This document shows, piece after piece, positions 21,146 to 32,099 of a stretch of DNA of 64,000 nt (position 1 is its first letter; each line of letters starts with the position of its first letter). This stretch comes from Paralithodes platypus (lineage: Eukaryota; Arthropoda; Malacostraca; Decapoda; Lithodidae). The stretch spans positions 33,058,728-33,122,727 of the forward strand of contig CM064580.1 of NCBI GenBank assembly GCA_032716605.1. Reading direction: 5' to 3'. The notes under the pieces are model-generated. The model was not told the DNA's origin. It made no database searches and saw only the letters and a program-made list of their open reading frames with translations. The translations under genes were made by a program, and so were the position numbers.

Positions 21146-21708
21146 ATAGGCCTAATAATTTTTTTTTACCCATCTCTCCGAAGTTGCTTTTTGGCCTCGG
21201 CAGGTGTGTCTTGAGCATCCCGCGACGTCGCAAGGCCCTTCGCATGCCTCGTGCGTGCGGAGCATACCCCTGGCAGGTATACTCTCGGCGAGTATTCGTG
21301 CGCACGTCGACAACTAATCAACGAGGAAATCGCCGATGATCGTCGATGTTCTCGGAACATCCTCCGAGAGCATCGGCGATCCGTCACGAGACGTTTTGGA
21401 ACATTTAAACAATTTTCTTTGTGCGACAAACTCCGCAATGTCTCGCCGATGTCGCAGATGATCGCAGAAACTCTTCGGCGATGCTCGATGATGCTTGCGA
21501 GGGTAACCAATCATCGTGAGTCCTCGTCCAAATTTTGAACTGTGCGAACATTATGCGACGACCCCACGAGGGCCCTTGCGAGGCCTGAAAGGCCTTGAGA
21601 GTCAAACGATTTTTCATGAGAGGTGTTGAGACATGTCACGAATGTGCCAATTTATTGGTTTCGGCCACGAAAATCGTGACTTGTCTCACCAGTGGGAAAG
21701 GGGCATTA

Positions 21709-22116
21709 GAAAGCCATACTGGTGATCTGAAGTATATTATAAGAGAAATGCTTAAAAAATTTCGAAGTAAGAATAGTTTCAAAAACTTTAGAGATACAAG
21801 AGATGAGAGCAATAGGATGATATTTGAAGGATTGAGAGTAGTCACCCTTCTTTGGGACAGGTTGAATGAGTTCAAACTTCCAGCAAGAAGGGAAGACGTT
21901 AGAGGACAGACAGCGACAAAAGAGTTTGCTTAAGCAGGGAGTCAGCACGGAAGAACAGTTTTTGAGTACAACAGGAGGAACACCATCCGGACTGTACACC
22001 TTCTTAGTAATAAGCCCAAAAAGGGTAGAAAATATATCTTTAGAAGAGATTAGGATAATAGGCATAAGTAGGCGAGAGGGGGGCGGAGAGGCAGGAATAG
22101 CACCGGAATCACCCAA
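21709..22116 (-). pseudogene. LINE ORF2 fragment: reverse transcriptase N-terminal half
   Basis: It contains SPDGVPPVVLKNC and the block around PVPKKGDYSQSFKYHPIAL, both conserved early RT motifs of non-LTR elements (usually PDGIP... and N/YRPI.L). It ends at SMAF exactly where the Harbinger-like element is inserted. The RT continuation lies on the other side of the insert at 19580-19470. Confidence 0.82.
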
Positions 22117-22183
22117 GGTGGAGTTTTTGGCGAAAGTTTGAGCGAAGACTTCAGCTTTGTCTGAGGAAGTGATGGATGTGCCA

Positions 22184-22806
22184 TCAGAGTGGAAAAAGGG
22201 AGGGAAAGACGAGGAAGAAAAATTGTTTGGAAAGGTTTTGGGCTAGATGCCAGAAAGCTTGCGAAGAGCTAGAGTTGGATAGTTCAGTGCATTTATTATT
22301 GATGAAAGAATGTTTGGCAAGACTAAGACCAGATTTGGCTTGATTCCGGGCAATAACATATGAAGTATGATATACTTGAGTTTTAAGGCGTCGGTACCGT
22401 TTGAATGCTTCTTCCTTATTGCGGATAGCACTAGAACAAGCGTGAGTAAACCAAGATTTGTTTGCATTAGTCTGAGAGGAAGAAAATGGAATGGATGCCT
22501 CCATGCCAGATAGGATTACCTCGGTAATGCGTTCAGCACTCTCCGAGGGTCCCCGGCTACAGAAGCAAAAATCATTCCATGGGAAATAATGGAATTCTTG
22601 CTGGAGAGCCTCCCAGTCGGCAGCGCCAAAGTGCCACAAGCAGCGCCGGCTAGGAGGATCAGGTGGCCGAACTGGAGAGATAGGACAGGTGACAGAAATA
22701 AGTTTATGGTCGGAGGAGCCCAAAAGAGAGAAAGTATTTACAGTATAAGAAGAAGGGTTAGAAGTTAGAAAAGAGTCAAGAATGTTGAGCCGATCCGGGA
22801 TGGGAT
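22184..22806 (-). pseudogene. LINE ORF2 fragment: endonuclease C-terminus and linker
   Basis: An open frame from about 22806 down to 22184. It contains [11 protein letters not shown] and the APE-type endonuclease end motif SDHKLIS, followed by the basic linker typical of Jockey-group ORF2. The upstream end is cut by the 8-bp-TSD element. The frame is broken before the RT part begins. Confidence 0.8.
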
Positions 22807-22817
22807 ACTGGTAGGTT

Positions 22818-23743
22818 CATAGACTACATATTAGGTTCATAGACTACATATAACCTAGACACGAAAGAAGACGCCACAAATCTGTAAATAGTGAGCCGCG
22901 CGTTCGAGAGATGGCAGCACGATCGCAAAGGACAATGGGAGGGGAGGGTCCCCACAAAGACATTATATTGACTATCCTTGTCCTTGGTCCTCATTAATTC
23001 GTAATAATCCCTACCTTATACTAAGAACGCTATTAATAAGCAATTGAACACTATCCAGAGACTCTGCAGACATGACATAGTTAAATAGACACAAGTAGAG
23101 GCTACTGTAAAGGCGCCAGTCATCGTGTAATTGTCGTCATTATGAGGAGGTACACAAGCAAAACTCCTCCAACACCCGCCATTGTTGATGTGAGATTCGG
23201 GAGTTGCCAACGTCAATGGTGGGACAAAATATCCCTAGATGTCATAAGTATAAATGTCCAGTTTTAGTGCTACTTGACAAATTAACATCTACATAACATG
23301 TAACATACTAATATATATTCAAAATGACAATTTAATTCTTGTTGTGTTGCTTGAAGGTATACAGCTTGCATCATATATGAGTAGCCTATGTTTTATAGTG
23401 TATATGTATACTTAATGTTTTTATCTTACTTATATATACCGGGTATATCTAATTTATACTAAATAATTTAAAAGTGTTTTTACCAACATTAATTAACTCT
23501 TAAATACGTTCCCTCTTTAATCTATTGCTCCCTCGTTTTGCGGATGTTCCCTTAACTTTGGAAACACTGCAGCAAGCCAGCTGGCAGGTGCGCGCGGCGC
23601 ACAGACTATCTATAATAAGGACAAGCCACTGAGGTGCTTTGGTTGTTGTACAGTACAATAGTGCTGCCACCAAATCCCTAGGACGCGCGGCAAACTAACC
23701 GTGTGACGTCACGCTTTAGTGTCTAGGTTATATGTAGTCTATG
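22818..23743. mobile_element. Non-autonomous DNA element with 8-bp target duplication, copy 1
   Basis: Ends are inverted repeats beginning CATAGACTACATAT (right end ATATGTAGTCTATG). They are flanked by perfect 8-bp direct repeats GGTAGGTT at 22810-22817 and 23744-23751. The left end carries a partial internal duplication of the terminus (CATAGACTAC again at 22838). A LINE endonuclease continues on both sides, confirming the insertion. The size of 926 bp and absence of a transposase fit a non-autonomous element. Eight-base duplications fit the P or hAT superfamilies; the CA start leans to P, but this is not settled. Confidence 0.88.
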
Positions 23744-23879
23744 GGTAGGTTGCTGAACCAACTGCTCTAGGTCATTTAGGATAGAAAAGACATAGGCTTG
23801 TTCACCAGGTTAGTCAGTAGAATGAGTGTTTTACAAACTAATGGTCCTCCAGATATTACCTGCCATCACTCACAGTGCA

Positions 23880-25195
23880 CTCTGTGTATGAATACGCATA
23901 TAGATATTAATAATTATATAAGGTGACAGTATCTTCTTAAACTTATAGTTTTACTGCACATAATATATAATTACCCTTGCATAGATTTAATCATGCAATA
24001 TTAATTAAACATTAGCTTAGTTATATCAGCATTTAAACCACACACCCATATGCAGCTGCCACCACACGGATGAGGTTGCGGCTATCTCTTTTATACCGAG
24101 TTGTGATATAATTATGGTCTCTTCAGGCTTAGCGTAGCTGCAAAAATACAGTATATACTAAATAGTTCCTACGGATGTGTTTCTCTTCCAGACGCCAATA
24201 GATAGAAGTCATTCCATGACTGGTTGTCAAAATATCAGTGGATAAATCCTGTAACGCGCCGAGTTAGTTGCGAAAGATAATAATTGGTAGACAGTGCGGT
24301 CCCTCCGACTCCTGAGAGAAAGAGAGAGAGAGTGAGATGGCTATAGCCATAACATATACTGATATGCGCGAGAATACAGTGAAACATTAGTGTTTATCGA
24401 AACAAGTCTGTGTGTGTGTGTGTGTGTGTGAATTGAATTTTAATTGAATGTTTTCAATTGAATTAAGTGTGTGTGTGAGAAAAAACATATCATTCTTTAT
24501 TAAAAAGTTTCCCAGAGTAATAAATATTGTAATATGAGAAACCATACTATTAAGTTTTTAGTAAAGAAGGGAGAGAAGGAGAAATTAATAAATATTCCAT
24601 GCTCCTAAATTCATGAAAATGCGATACCGCTAATTTGTTCATGGTACTGGGTTAGATGTATTGTGAAGAAAGTGTAATGGTAAGGATAATAGGTGCTAGA
24701 AGTTATAATTGGAGTGACGAGTATTTTATGCCAGTCGGGCAAACCTCATATCCCTAGGTTAGGTATGAGGAGCCCAAAAACAAATGGTGCAAATCGACAA
24801 TACGGGCCAGCCCGGGACCTCAATAACAAATTAAGAGACTAACATTAACCAAGAAGAGCAAATGCACATCAACTAAGGACAATAGTAATCAATAATGTGG
24901 ATATATATTGATGGATAGATATATAGTTAAATTCATAGATAAATATAGATAGACAGTAGATACATAGGTAGATAGATCGATAGATAGTGTGAGTAAAAGA
25001 GTGAGAAAGAGCTGTCTTACTAAATAGACAGTGAATCTAGGAATCCCTACAAATTGTTTTGCAAACAATAATATAATATAAAGTAATATTTCTTAAAGAT
25101 AGATTTTACAAACATAAAAGTTGTTTACATCATAATTAATATCATGATATAATGGTAACCATAAACCTGGTGAAATAATTCACGTAACCTTTCCT
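23880..25195. other. No gene seen; microsatellites
   Basis: AT-rich, with no supported ORF. (TG)n lies near 24411-24430, an (ATAG)n-type run near 24905-24990, and (GA)n near 24312-24330. Confidence 0.6.
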
Positions 25196-25205
25196 ACACG
25201 ATAAC

Positions 25206-25207
25206 CC

Positions 25208-25238
<31 letters not shown>

Positions 25239-25250
25239 ACACACATACAC
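25206..25250. repeat. Poly-C run followed by (CA)n
   Basis: About 20 consecutive C bases are followed by alternating CA. Confidence 0.95.
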
Positions 25251-25284
25251 TTACTCCCTGTAGCCCCTACCTCTGCATCCCAGC

Positions 25285-25435
25285 AAATCTAACGACGCCA
25301 TCTATGAGACATAATATGCAACAGATTCAGGGTGGGGGGAGTGAGCGACCATACTAATATCAGAGCGAAAGACTCTCAGCGAAATTACCTTTAGGTGGCC
25401 CAGCCGGAAAGGTGACCGACTGTACAACGTCTGGT
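25285..25435 (-). repeat. Dispersed repeat R2, copy 2
   Basis: The reverse complement of this block matches 15395-15545, including ACGCCATCTATGAGAC versus the opposite-strand ATAGATGGCGT. Confidence 0.7.
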
Positions 25436-25439
25436 TGCC

Positions 25440-27565
25440 TTGCAATGATCTTGCATAAGTCTGCCAAAATCGCTAAAAATTAAAGGTTTTGCGCGGTTAG
25501 GTTTTCGCTATGTGTAACGCTGCAGTGCTGCGAGAGAACTCTCTCTCACACTTCAGTATGTGCCCTGACTCTGTGGGCTCCGGATAAGGCCCTCCAATGC
25601 ACACAGAGCTGTGGCAACAGCTTGCCTCGCTTCCAAGCCACATAATAGCTGGAAATCGGCACCCGTCAGATGACGGGCGCCGCGAGAACTTGGTTAAAGC
25701 CCCTTTCACACAGTAGTCTTGACATTCCAGACGAACATAATTGGATTTATGGGAGACAGCCGGATAACAATGGTATGAGATGACAACATCCGTATGTGAA
25801 ACTACCACAATGTACAGTAAGACACCCGTAAGACCCCGCCAATGGGCCGACACACAAATCAGCAAGACAACAGACAGAAAATCTGAACAGAATAGAACAA
25901 ACATTTCAACAGACCGTGAAACAACACGCAGAAAACAACCCCCCCAACAACTAAGATGGATTCTCGACCACTTAACGACGGAGATTGTGTGCGAGTGGTT
26001 GTGAGTATGCCACCATTGTTTTGGAAAAATACATATTTACAAACTTTTTCTTCTGCCCGAACCTCATATATCGTGCATTTATCAGGGCCTTTAGTCCATT
26101 CAGTGATAGGGACAGTGGGCCTGGTGGTAATAATGAAGGAATTAAATGCCCGGGAGCATCATAGCAGAGAGCTATGGCCGGTCAAGCCTACCGACGCCAT
26201 GTCGGACATAACAGCGAAATTATGCCGATGAGTTAGGCTAGGCTACATAGGACTGATTTCAAAAATATTCTGTGTGGTAAGTAATCTCTTCGTAATATGT
26301 ATTTATAAGTATTCTCCTCAAATAATATGTATATATTGGATGTATTTGAGGGGAAACAAGGGTCTAAGATGGGTAAGCCCTGTACTACCTAATTCGATTT
26401 CCCATTGAAACCTATGTTAATTAGTGCCCACGTATACGCGGAACCACGTATACAAGGAAGGGGGCCGGTACGACCTAGACGCGAATACTGGGAGTGCACT
26501 GTATGTGGTAAATATGACTGTTTTCGTCAGAATTGAACTCTATACCTTCACATCGCAGACACGTTGATAGCTTCGCATTTCTCGAATTAAAAGACTAGTC
26601 ATGTTATCCTGAAGAGGCTCTACTGTAATTTGATAATAAACTTTACGAGGTTCACATAAACCGTGCTTACTAAATTTCGCTAAAGATCTACTTTGGTACG
26701 TCTCTAGTACCCCAGCAAAATCTCACCTCTATATTCCCAAGGGTTTGGAGGCCAGAGGGATATACACAGTCAAACTTCATACTTATAGATGCTGCAAGTT
26801 AAATTCAATCAATTTTTAGTCAGTCTAGCTCTATATCAGTTATACCAGGTTTTTTGCTGGGGTTCATTGGATAAAGGTAAGTCCTTACTCGACTGGAGAA
26901 ACTAAAGTCAGACTACACATGCACAAAAGTCGTAAAGGATAAATATAATACAGAGTACACACAGCAGTTTCCTTATTAATGATCACTTGAACCAAAGATA
27001 GAAATAAACTCAAGATATATAATACACCGTTTACATGGAAAAATAACAATAATATAACGCCAAGCACGGACGAGAATCCACTAGCACTTCTATTCTAACA
27101 CTAGATAGAGTCTTGAAGTAACATTAATACTGTTGATCAAGTTGTTTGTTACAAAGTCCTTTCTTCTGTCTTCGTTGGGCCGCTTAGGTGGTCCTGCCGT
27201 GTGGTCAATGGAGTGGGGCTTACAGATGGACTATTTGGTTTGGGGCATTTAATAGTAGATCATTATGTCATTACACAGGGGGCATACTATCGGATTAACG
27301 CGAGCATGAATGAGGACATGTCCCGCACAATGATTGCTCGACTATCCTGACCGTTATGATAGTTGGTGATGAAGTTCTGTTTCGGTACTCTTGGATGTGG
27401 GGTCTTTAATGAACAGTTACTCAAGTCATGACAGTAACTATTCATCAGGCGAACGTGGGGAAGAAGTGTGATCATGGCCGTACTATCTTTCCCAACTACC
27501 TTTGACTTTTATAAGAGTGTTCAATGAACCCTGATGATTAGATTTTGAGGCCTTTTTACAAGCAT
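25440..27565. other. No gene seen
   Basis: The longest ORF (135 codons, 25497-25904 minus) has no recognisable motif and is not called. No clear repeat could be assigned here. Confidence 0.5.
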
Positions 27566-27569
27566 ATAA

Positions 27570-28062
27570 GGGGAGATGTGGCGGAGTGGTCTTGCCACTG
27601 GACTGGTAATCCAATGGACCCGGGTTAGAATCTCAATATGTCAATGGAAAGATATTATTGGGATGGAATTTGTGCTGTACCTAGTTTCAATGCATTACCA
27701 CAAAGCCCACCGAAATGCCCCAAAAATACCCTCATTGTTCCCTGATCAAATAGCACTGCATGAATTTTCCCATATTCAAAATATGTTACAGGGGGGCAAT
27801 GCCTAGCGAGTTAATTGCGCAATAGGTGGCGTTCTGAGAGTGAGGGTCCGAGTCTGGGGATGAGATGGTGAAGCACTGAGGCGAGGCAGCTTCAGAGATG
27901 GGACTGCTTCGAACCGTGAATGGGCGCTTCGCATGCCTCACTCCCTTGACTGGAACAAGACCTCACGGGCCTCGTCGTGTTCAGCAGTGGAGTGTGCAGG
28001 CTCTGAGCCTATGCCCGAGAGGGGGTAGTTGGAATATAGAAAAAGAAAACAAAAAACATGGC
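27570..28062 (+). mobile_element. Long tRNA-derived SINE (family A), copy 1
   Basis: It begins with a tRNA-like head: A-box TGGCGGAGTGG near 27579 and a degenerate B-box in GGGTTAGAATCTC near 27625. A body of about 400 bp follows (CACAAAGCCCACCGAAATG, GTGGCGTTCTGAGAGTGAG, TGGAACAAGACCTCACGGGC) and an A-rich tail after TTGGAATATAGAAAAAG. Full-length homologue at 54965-55462, and a 5'-truncated copy at 49365-49728. Confidence 0.82.
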
Positions 28063-28429
28063 TTTGCCACATATTGTGTAAGGACTTTATATGCAGAGTG
28101 CCGGTTAAGTGACTGTCTCGCAAAGCCCTGGCTATTGCAGCAGTCTTGCCATGGAAAAGACTTTTCGAAGAGTGTTTAATTGATATCAAGAGTGTTTTAG
28201 GAACATGTCCTTATTTCCACTTTTAATGTCAAAACTGCAAGCCTAGAAAAGATCCTAATGTTTCTAGAGCACTATGGTGCAAGAGACAATAGTTCTTAAA
28301 TAGGGAAAAAACTCAGACAATTTGGTCTACAGCCATAGCATGAAAGAGAGGGTAATTCTTCGACTCAAGCCTCGCATGAGAGTCTACTCGAGCCCTTCGA
28401 ATTGCTGACTCAACCCTGGGCATGACTTG

Positions 28430-28850
28430 TGCTGCGATATCCCAGGTACGGTGGTTGAGGGTCAGACGGTTACAGGTACGGGGGGCGGATTAGGGGGGTT
28501 TGAGGTAGACCCCTCAGAAGTTTCCGCCATGATGTGGGAGGAGCTGCGCGGAAGAGCAGCGCATCTGGAGAGGAGATATCTGGGGCCTTTTATGTTTTAG
28601 GAAGTCCTCCTGCTCTGCCTTCCTTTTGCGGGACCCGGAATTGGTGATGGCGACACATATATTGATGGGTTGATGTTTAGTGGGGGTGGTGGGGAGGCGG
28701 CCATGTTGTCGATTCTCCTCCTTCTTCCTTTCGTACTTTGGGTTGGTCCTGTCTTTTCTTTCCCTGGGACTTCTTCTGGTTCTTCTTTTCTTCTTTTTTC
28801 TTATTTGTTGTTAAGTTTGTCCTCCGTTGTGGTTTTCATTTTTGTTTCAG
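28430..28850 (-). pseudogene. LINE ORF1-like fragment (tentative)
   Basis: On the minus strand a Pro/Ser-rich frame-broken stretch (containing MAETSEGSTSNPPNPPPVP) shares wording with plus-strand 38640-38770 (ACTTCTAGGGGTCCCTCCTAATCCCCC). Both have an adjacent Lys/Glu-coding A-rich stretch. This resembles the 5' gag-like ORF1 of Jockey-group LINEs, but assignment is by general character only. Confidence 0.35.
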
Positions 28851-28854
28851 TTTT

Positions 28855-29555
28855 CTTCTTTTGTCCTTTACTTTTCCGACTCAGTAATTTGTTTATTTTT
28901 AACTCTGTTACTTTAACCCTCCTGGCCCGGGCAGCATGACACCGCGGCAGATGGGCAGGAACCCGGGTGTCCTGTTAAAATCTGTAAGCTTGAAAGCCTA
29001 TTCAGCTTGGTCTGAACGCTGTGCGTTCGACGCATGTAAACAAAGCCGATCGTTGCATCACCGCACCTCCGAAAACAATAAGGAAACGTCGGATCAATGT
29101 TATTGTTGTGACGTCAAACGAAATTAGTGTCTGAAAAGCTCCGATATTGTCTACATCGCGGCAATATTCGCTCCACTGAAATCGTCATCACAACTGAACC
29201 AGTTGACTTACAGAGCTCTACTCAACGCCAGTCTACAGATTGGAAACCGCACTACGTTTATAGAGGCGTGGGAAATTTCTAGCAGTTAAAATAACAAAGA
29301 TACGGTAGCCTAGGCCTAGAAGTTTTTCGGTCAGATCGCCCGGATACGACCTCCGTCCTTTGGAAAGGCAGCCCGGGTCACGAGGGTTAATATCATACTG
29401 AGTTTAAGAATATTTTGAAAACTATGTATCAAGAGGTAGATCACTCTGTATCTGTGGCGTTGGAAAGTAAACAAAATTTGTAGCAATCTATCAAATGTAA
29501 AGTACAACAAATTAAACTAATATATAAAATGTTCAGATAATACATTGAATATATG
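28855..29555. other. No gene seen
   Basis: No supported ORF, RNA or repeat was found. Confidence 0.45.
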
Positions 29556-29557
29556 AC

Positions 29558-29932
29558 CCACTATCCCTCCATCTGAGCCTTTGTCTCTAATTTCCTTTCC
29601 GGCCATTCCATAGCTGCAGTTGTGGATGGCCATCGCTCACTTCTTCATCCTATCAACTCCGGTGTTCCTCAGGGCTCTGTCCCATCTCCTATTCGCTTTC
29701 TAATTTTCATAAATGATCTTCTCAACTGTACCTCCAGTCCCATCCATTCATACTCAGATGACTACCTTACACTACTCAATTAGTTTTCCAGAATGCCCTA
29801 GCCAGCAGTCCATCAAAGACAAATGTAATTAAGCCATAGAACACTTATCTTCTGATCCAACTACTATTTCCAATTGGGGCAGAAAACCTAGTAACATTTA
29901 ATGCTTCCAAAACCTAATTTCTCCATTTATCT
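29558..29932 (+). pseudogene. LINE reverse transcriptase fragment, catalytic region
   Basis: The translation contains GVPQGSV and the following IFINDLLN, hallmark RT blocks between motifs B and C of non-LTR elements. Stops and frameshifts are frequent. It is cut at 29932 by the solo LTR. Confidence 0.8.
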
Positions 29933-31859
29933 TGTGACGCTTCTGCATAGTAGCCACGTGCGGGCATGCGCGCGCGTCGGCTGCCCAGCCGTTTAGAAAC
30001 CGGCTGGTGGCAGCCGGCCGGCCGGCTTTTCCTTAGTATATATCCTACGACAATGTAACTAATGTCTGGGATATTCTTATGTTGTTTCACAGCTTGTAGC
30101 TGCCCTTATTCTTAACCAACGCATATTAGTATATTTTATTCTCGATAGTTGATTGTTTCATTATAATATATAAGATGTAAGTCTAGTGAGAGTGTGAGGA
30201 GACGAGCGGGAGAGAGAGAGACCGGCTGGGGGACGTTGCTTCGCGCGGAAAGTCTAGCTTGGGACGAGCCTGATGTTGCCATATGCATTTGATTGCAACG
30301 TTAGGCTTAGTTTCGACTCACGCACGGGGTAGACGATTTTGACCCGGCAACTGTGTTGAGTGTTGCCAAGCCTGGGATGTATTCTGCATGCCTAGGGCGG
30401 GGTCCAGACAGATTCAAGACTCAGAGCTCGCCTCACTGTCGTACCCTTCGGACCCCCTTGATATCTATCCCTCTCAACCCCACTTAGAAACTTTCTCTCT
30501 TACTTTGTATACCTTCCTTCCACTACTTCACCAATCTATTTAATTATCCCATCCCCTTGATAGACCTTATATCTATTATTGTATTAACGACGAGCTCTCG
30601 GATAACTAGATAGGATTTTGGGCCTTATGCAGAGACGTAATTGTTAACGAGACCTAGGAAGCTTTTTTGTTGTCTCATATTTGGTGGTTTCATGCTTGCT
30701 AGTGTGTTCTTGTGTCAGGTTAGCAGGGGCTAAACCGGAGGGGGAGGCTTTTTGCGATCCTTTAAGTAAAGTCTGCTGGTGCAAGTCCTGTGGACCCGCA
30801 CGACTTTACTAGGATACCCGTGGGAGTCTGGGGGCATTTTCTTGTCTGTGTCCCTGTGTGTCTAGTGTTGTGTTGTGTGAGAGCCCTTGCCTAGTCCACT
30901 CAGCACTGCGCTAGCACGTCTTGCTTTTGTTTTAGGGTCGCCAGGAGAGAGTCAGATACTTGCGATCGGAGTCTCTCAAGAGAGCACCCTTTCAATTAGA
31001 GTAATTTGGCGCACAGACTTGGGAATGTCCCTAGGCTAGAGCAGGTGGCTCAGCCCGGGTATCCGAAGCCTATATCCTTCCGGCTAGACCTCTGCCACCT
31101 GGCAGATTAACAGCTAGGGGTTTATTATTTCTGCATGCTTGTTATTGTGCCACAGTTTACCGTTTTTGTGAGCATTGTGAGTCAGGGGTGGCTTAGAGAC
31201 TCTGTCCGAGCAGGCTTGCCTGACTAAGAGTGAGAAGCACACCTGTATGTGGTTATGTTGCGAGTTGCTGCCTTTATTTAATTATACCTATGCCATTATA
31301 CACTGTATGGCCTATCACTAGTATTTATTCCTGCTTATGAGTTAAGAGTTCTCTAAATCCGTAACATACTTTCTTTGCTAAGCATCAGATCCTACAGTAG
31401 CCACATGCAGTTTAGAAACCCGCATCTTGTCTACCTGTACGATGTTTTGAGGACTGTTTGCTTTCACCTTCTTTCACGCAGGGGGTGATTAGTTGTATTA
31501 ATTAACGTAACGTTAAATGTACTTTCTTCTAGTTTGTTATTAAATTGTTTCTGCAATTTAATTCCGTTATCTATCTTTTCCTTGAAGCTTTAACCCTTAT
31601 TTAGCGGCGAGCAACATAAGTCGAGTTAAATAAAGCTGGACTATGTGGCGGCGCTCGACATAACTCGAGTGGCAATTTCAGCACGTAATGTGGCTGAGAG
31701 AGAGAGACAAGTGGTGGCAGGAGACTAGCGAGCGTATGACTGCTCCAGACCACCGCGGCGAACCTACTGACACAAATCTCAGCTCCCTCCTCCCTCTCTC
31801 ACTCGCTACATACTCAATTATGTACTGAAAGTACCGAATTACCTGCTTTTTGCACTCGC

Positions 31860-31997
31860 GTTGCACGGTTATTGCAAGAAAACTATCCATCATACAAGGA
31901 TCGTTATGGTGTCATTCGAAAGCTCTGTTTATGCCCTTTCAGGGATAGGTACTTGTTTTACGTTCTGGGTCTTATTTAGGCATGAAAATGATCACGT
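31860..31997 (+). repeat. Dispersed repeat R1, copy 2
   Basis: This matches 49198-49335 and, inverted, 15265-15395: TACAAGGAT, TGTCATTCGAAAGCTCT and CATGAAAATG. Confidence 0.65.
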
Positions 31998-32099
31998 AAA
32001 CAGCCCTATTTTGGCTAAAAACACCCCGCTGTGTGGTACACATAAATAAACCGCATAGGCCGCTCGTAAGGTGTTAAGTCAACTTAATTGTGTGATCTT

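Larger units (their letters stand above)
19583..21705. mobile_element. PIF/Harbinger-like non-autonomous element, TTA target duplication
   Basis: Perfect 39-bp terminal inverted repeats (beginning TGCCCCTTTCCCACTGGTGA) occupy 19583-19621 and 21667-21705. They are flanked by TTA at 19580-19582 and 21706-21708. A three-base TTA/TAA duplication is characteristic of PIF/Harbinger. The interior has no transposase ORF. The outer 450 bp on each side are rich in CGATG/GCGA words (CGCCGATGTCGGCG and similar), and the middle carries foldback repeats and a tandem duplication. It sits inside a LINE RT, which defines its ends independently. Confidence 0.85.
19470..23880 (-). mobile_element. Jockey-like LINE, decayed and twice interrupted
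   Basis: Read on the minus strand this runs: endonuclease near 23870-23752 (short frame AYVFSILNDLEQLV before the first insert), endonuclease end at 22806-22680 ([11 protein letters not shown] then SDHKLIS), linker to 22184, RT N-terminal half at 22116-21709, RT continuation 19580 to about 19470 (STGDLLSYLTNFW then SIALDILKAF). Removing the inserts 22818-23743 and 19583-21705 with one target copy each puts homologous blocks next to each other. Stops and frameshifts in several places show it is dead. The 3' part beyond about 19470 is not recognisable. Confidence 0.8.

Noticed and set aside
23016..23216. Short ORF shared with 47680-47882 in the two copies of the 8-bp-TSD element
   Set aside because: The two versions differ mainly at amino-acid-changing positions and have no recognisable domain; similarity follows from DNA homology of the copies.
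28670..28939. Hydrophobic ORF resembling a membrane peptide
   Set aside because: The sequence is a T-rich strand opposite a LINE ORF1-like A-rich stretch; hydrophobicity follows from T-rich codons.
31585..32085. Possible piggyBac element between TTAA sites inside the outer solo LTR
   Set aside because: The inward sequences (CCCTTATTTAGCGG and its supposed partner) match poorly, and TTAA is too common here to count alone.
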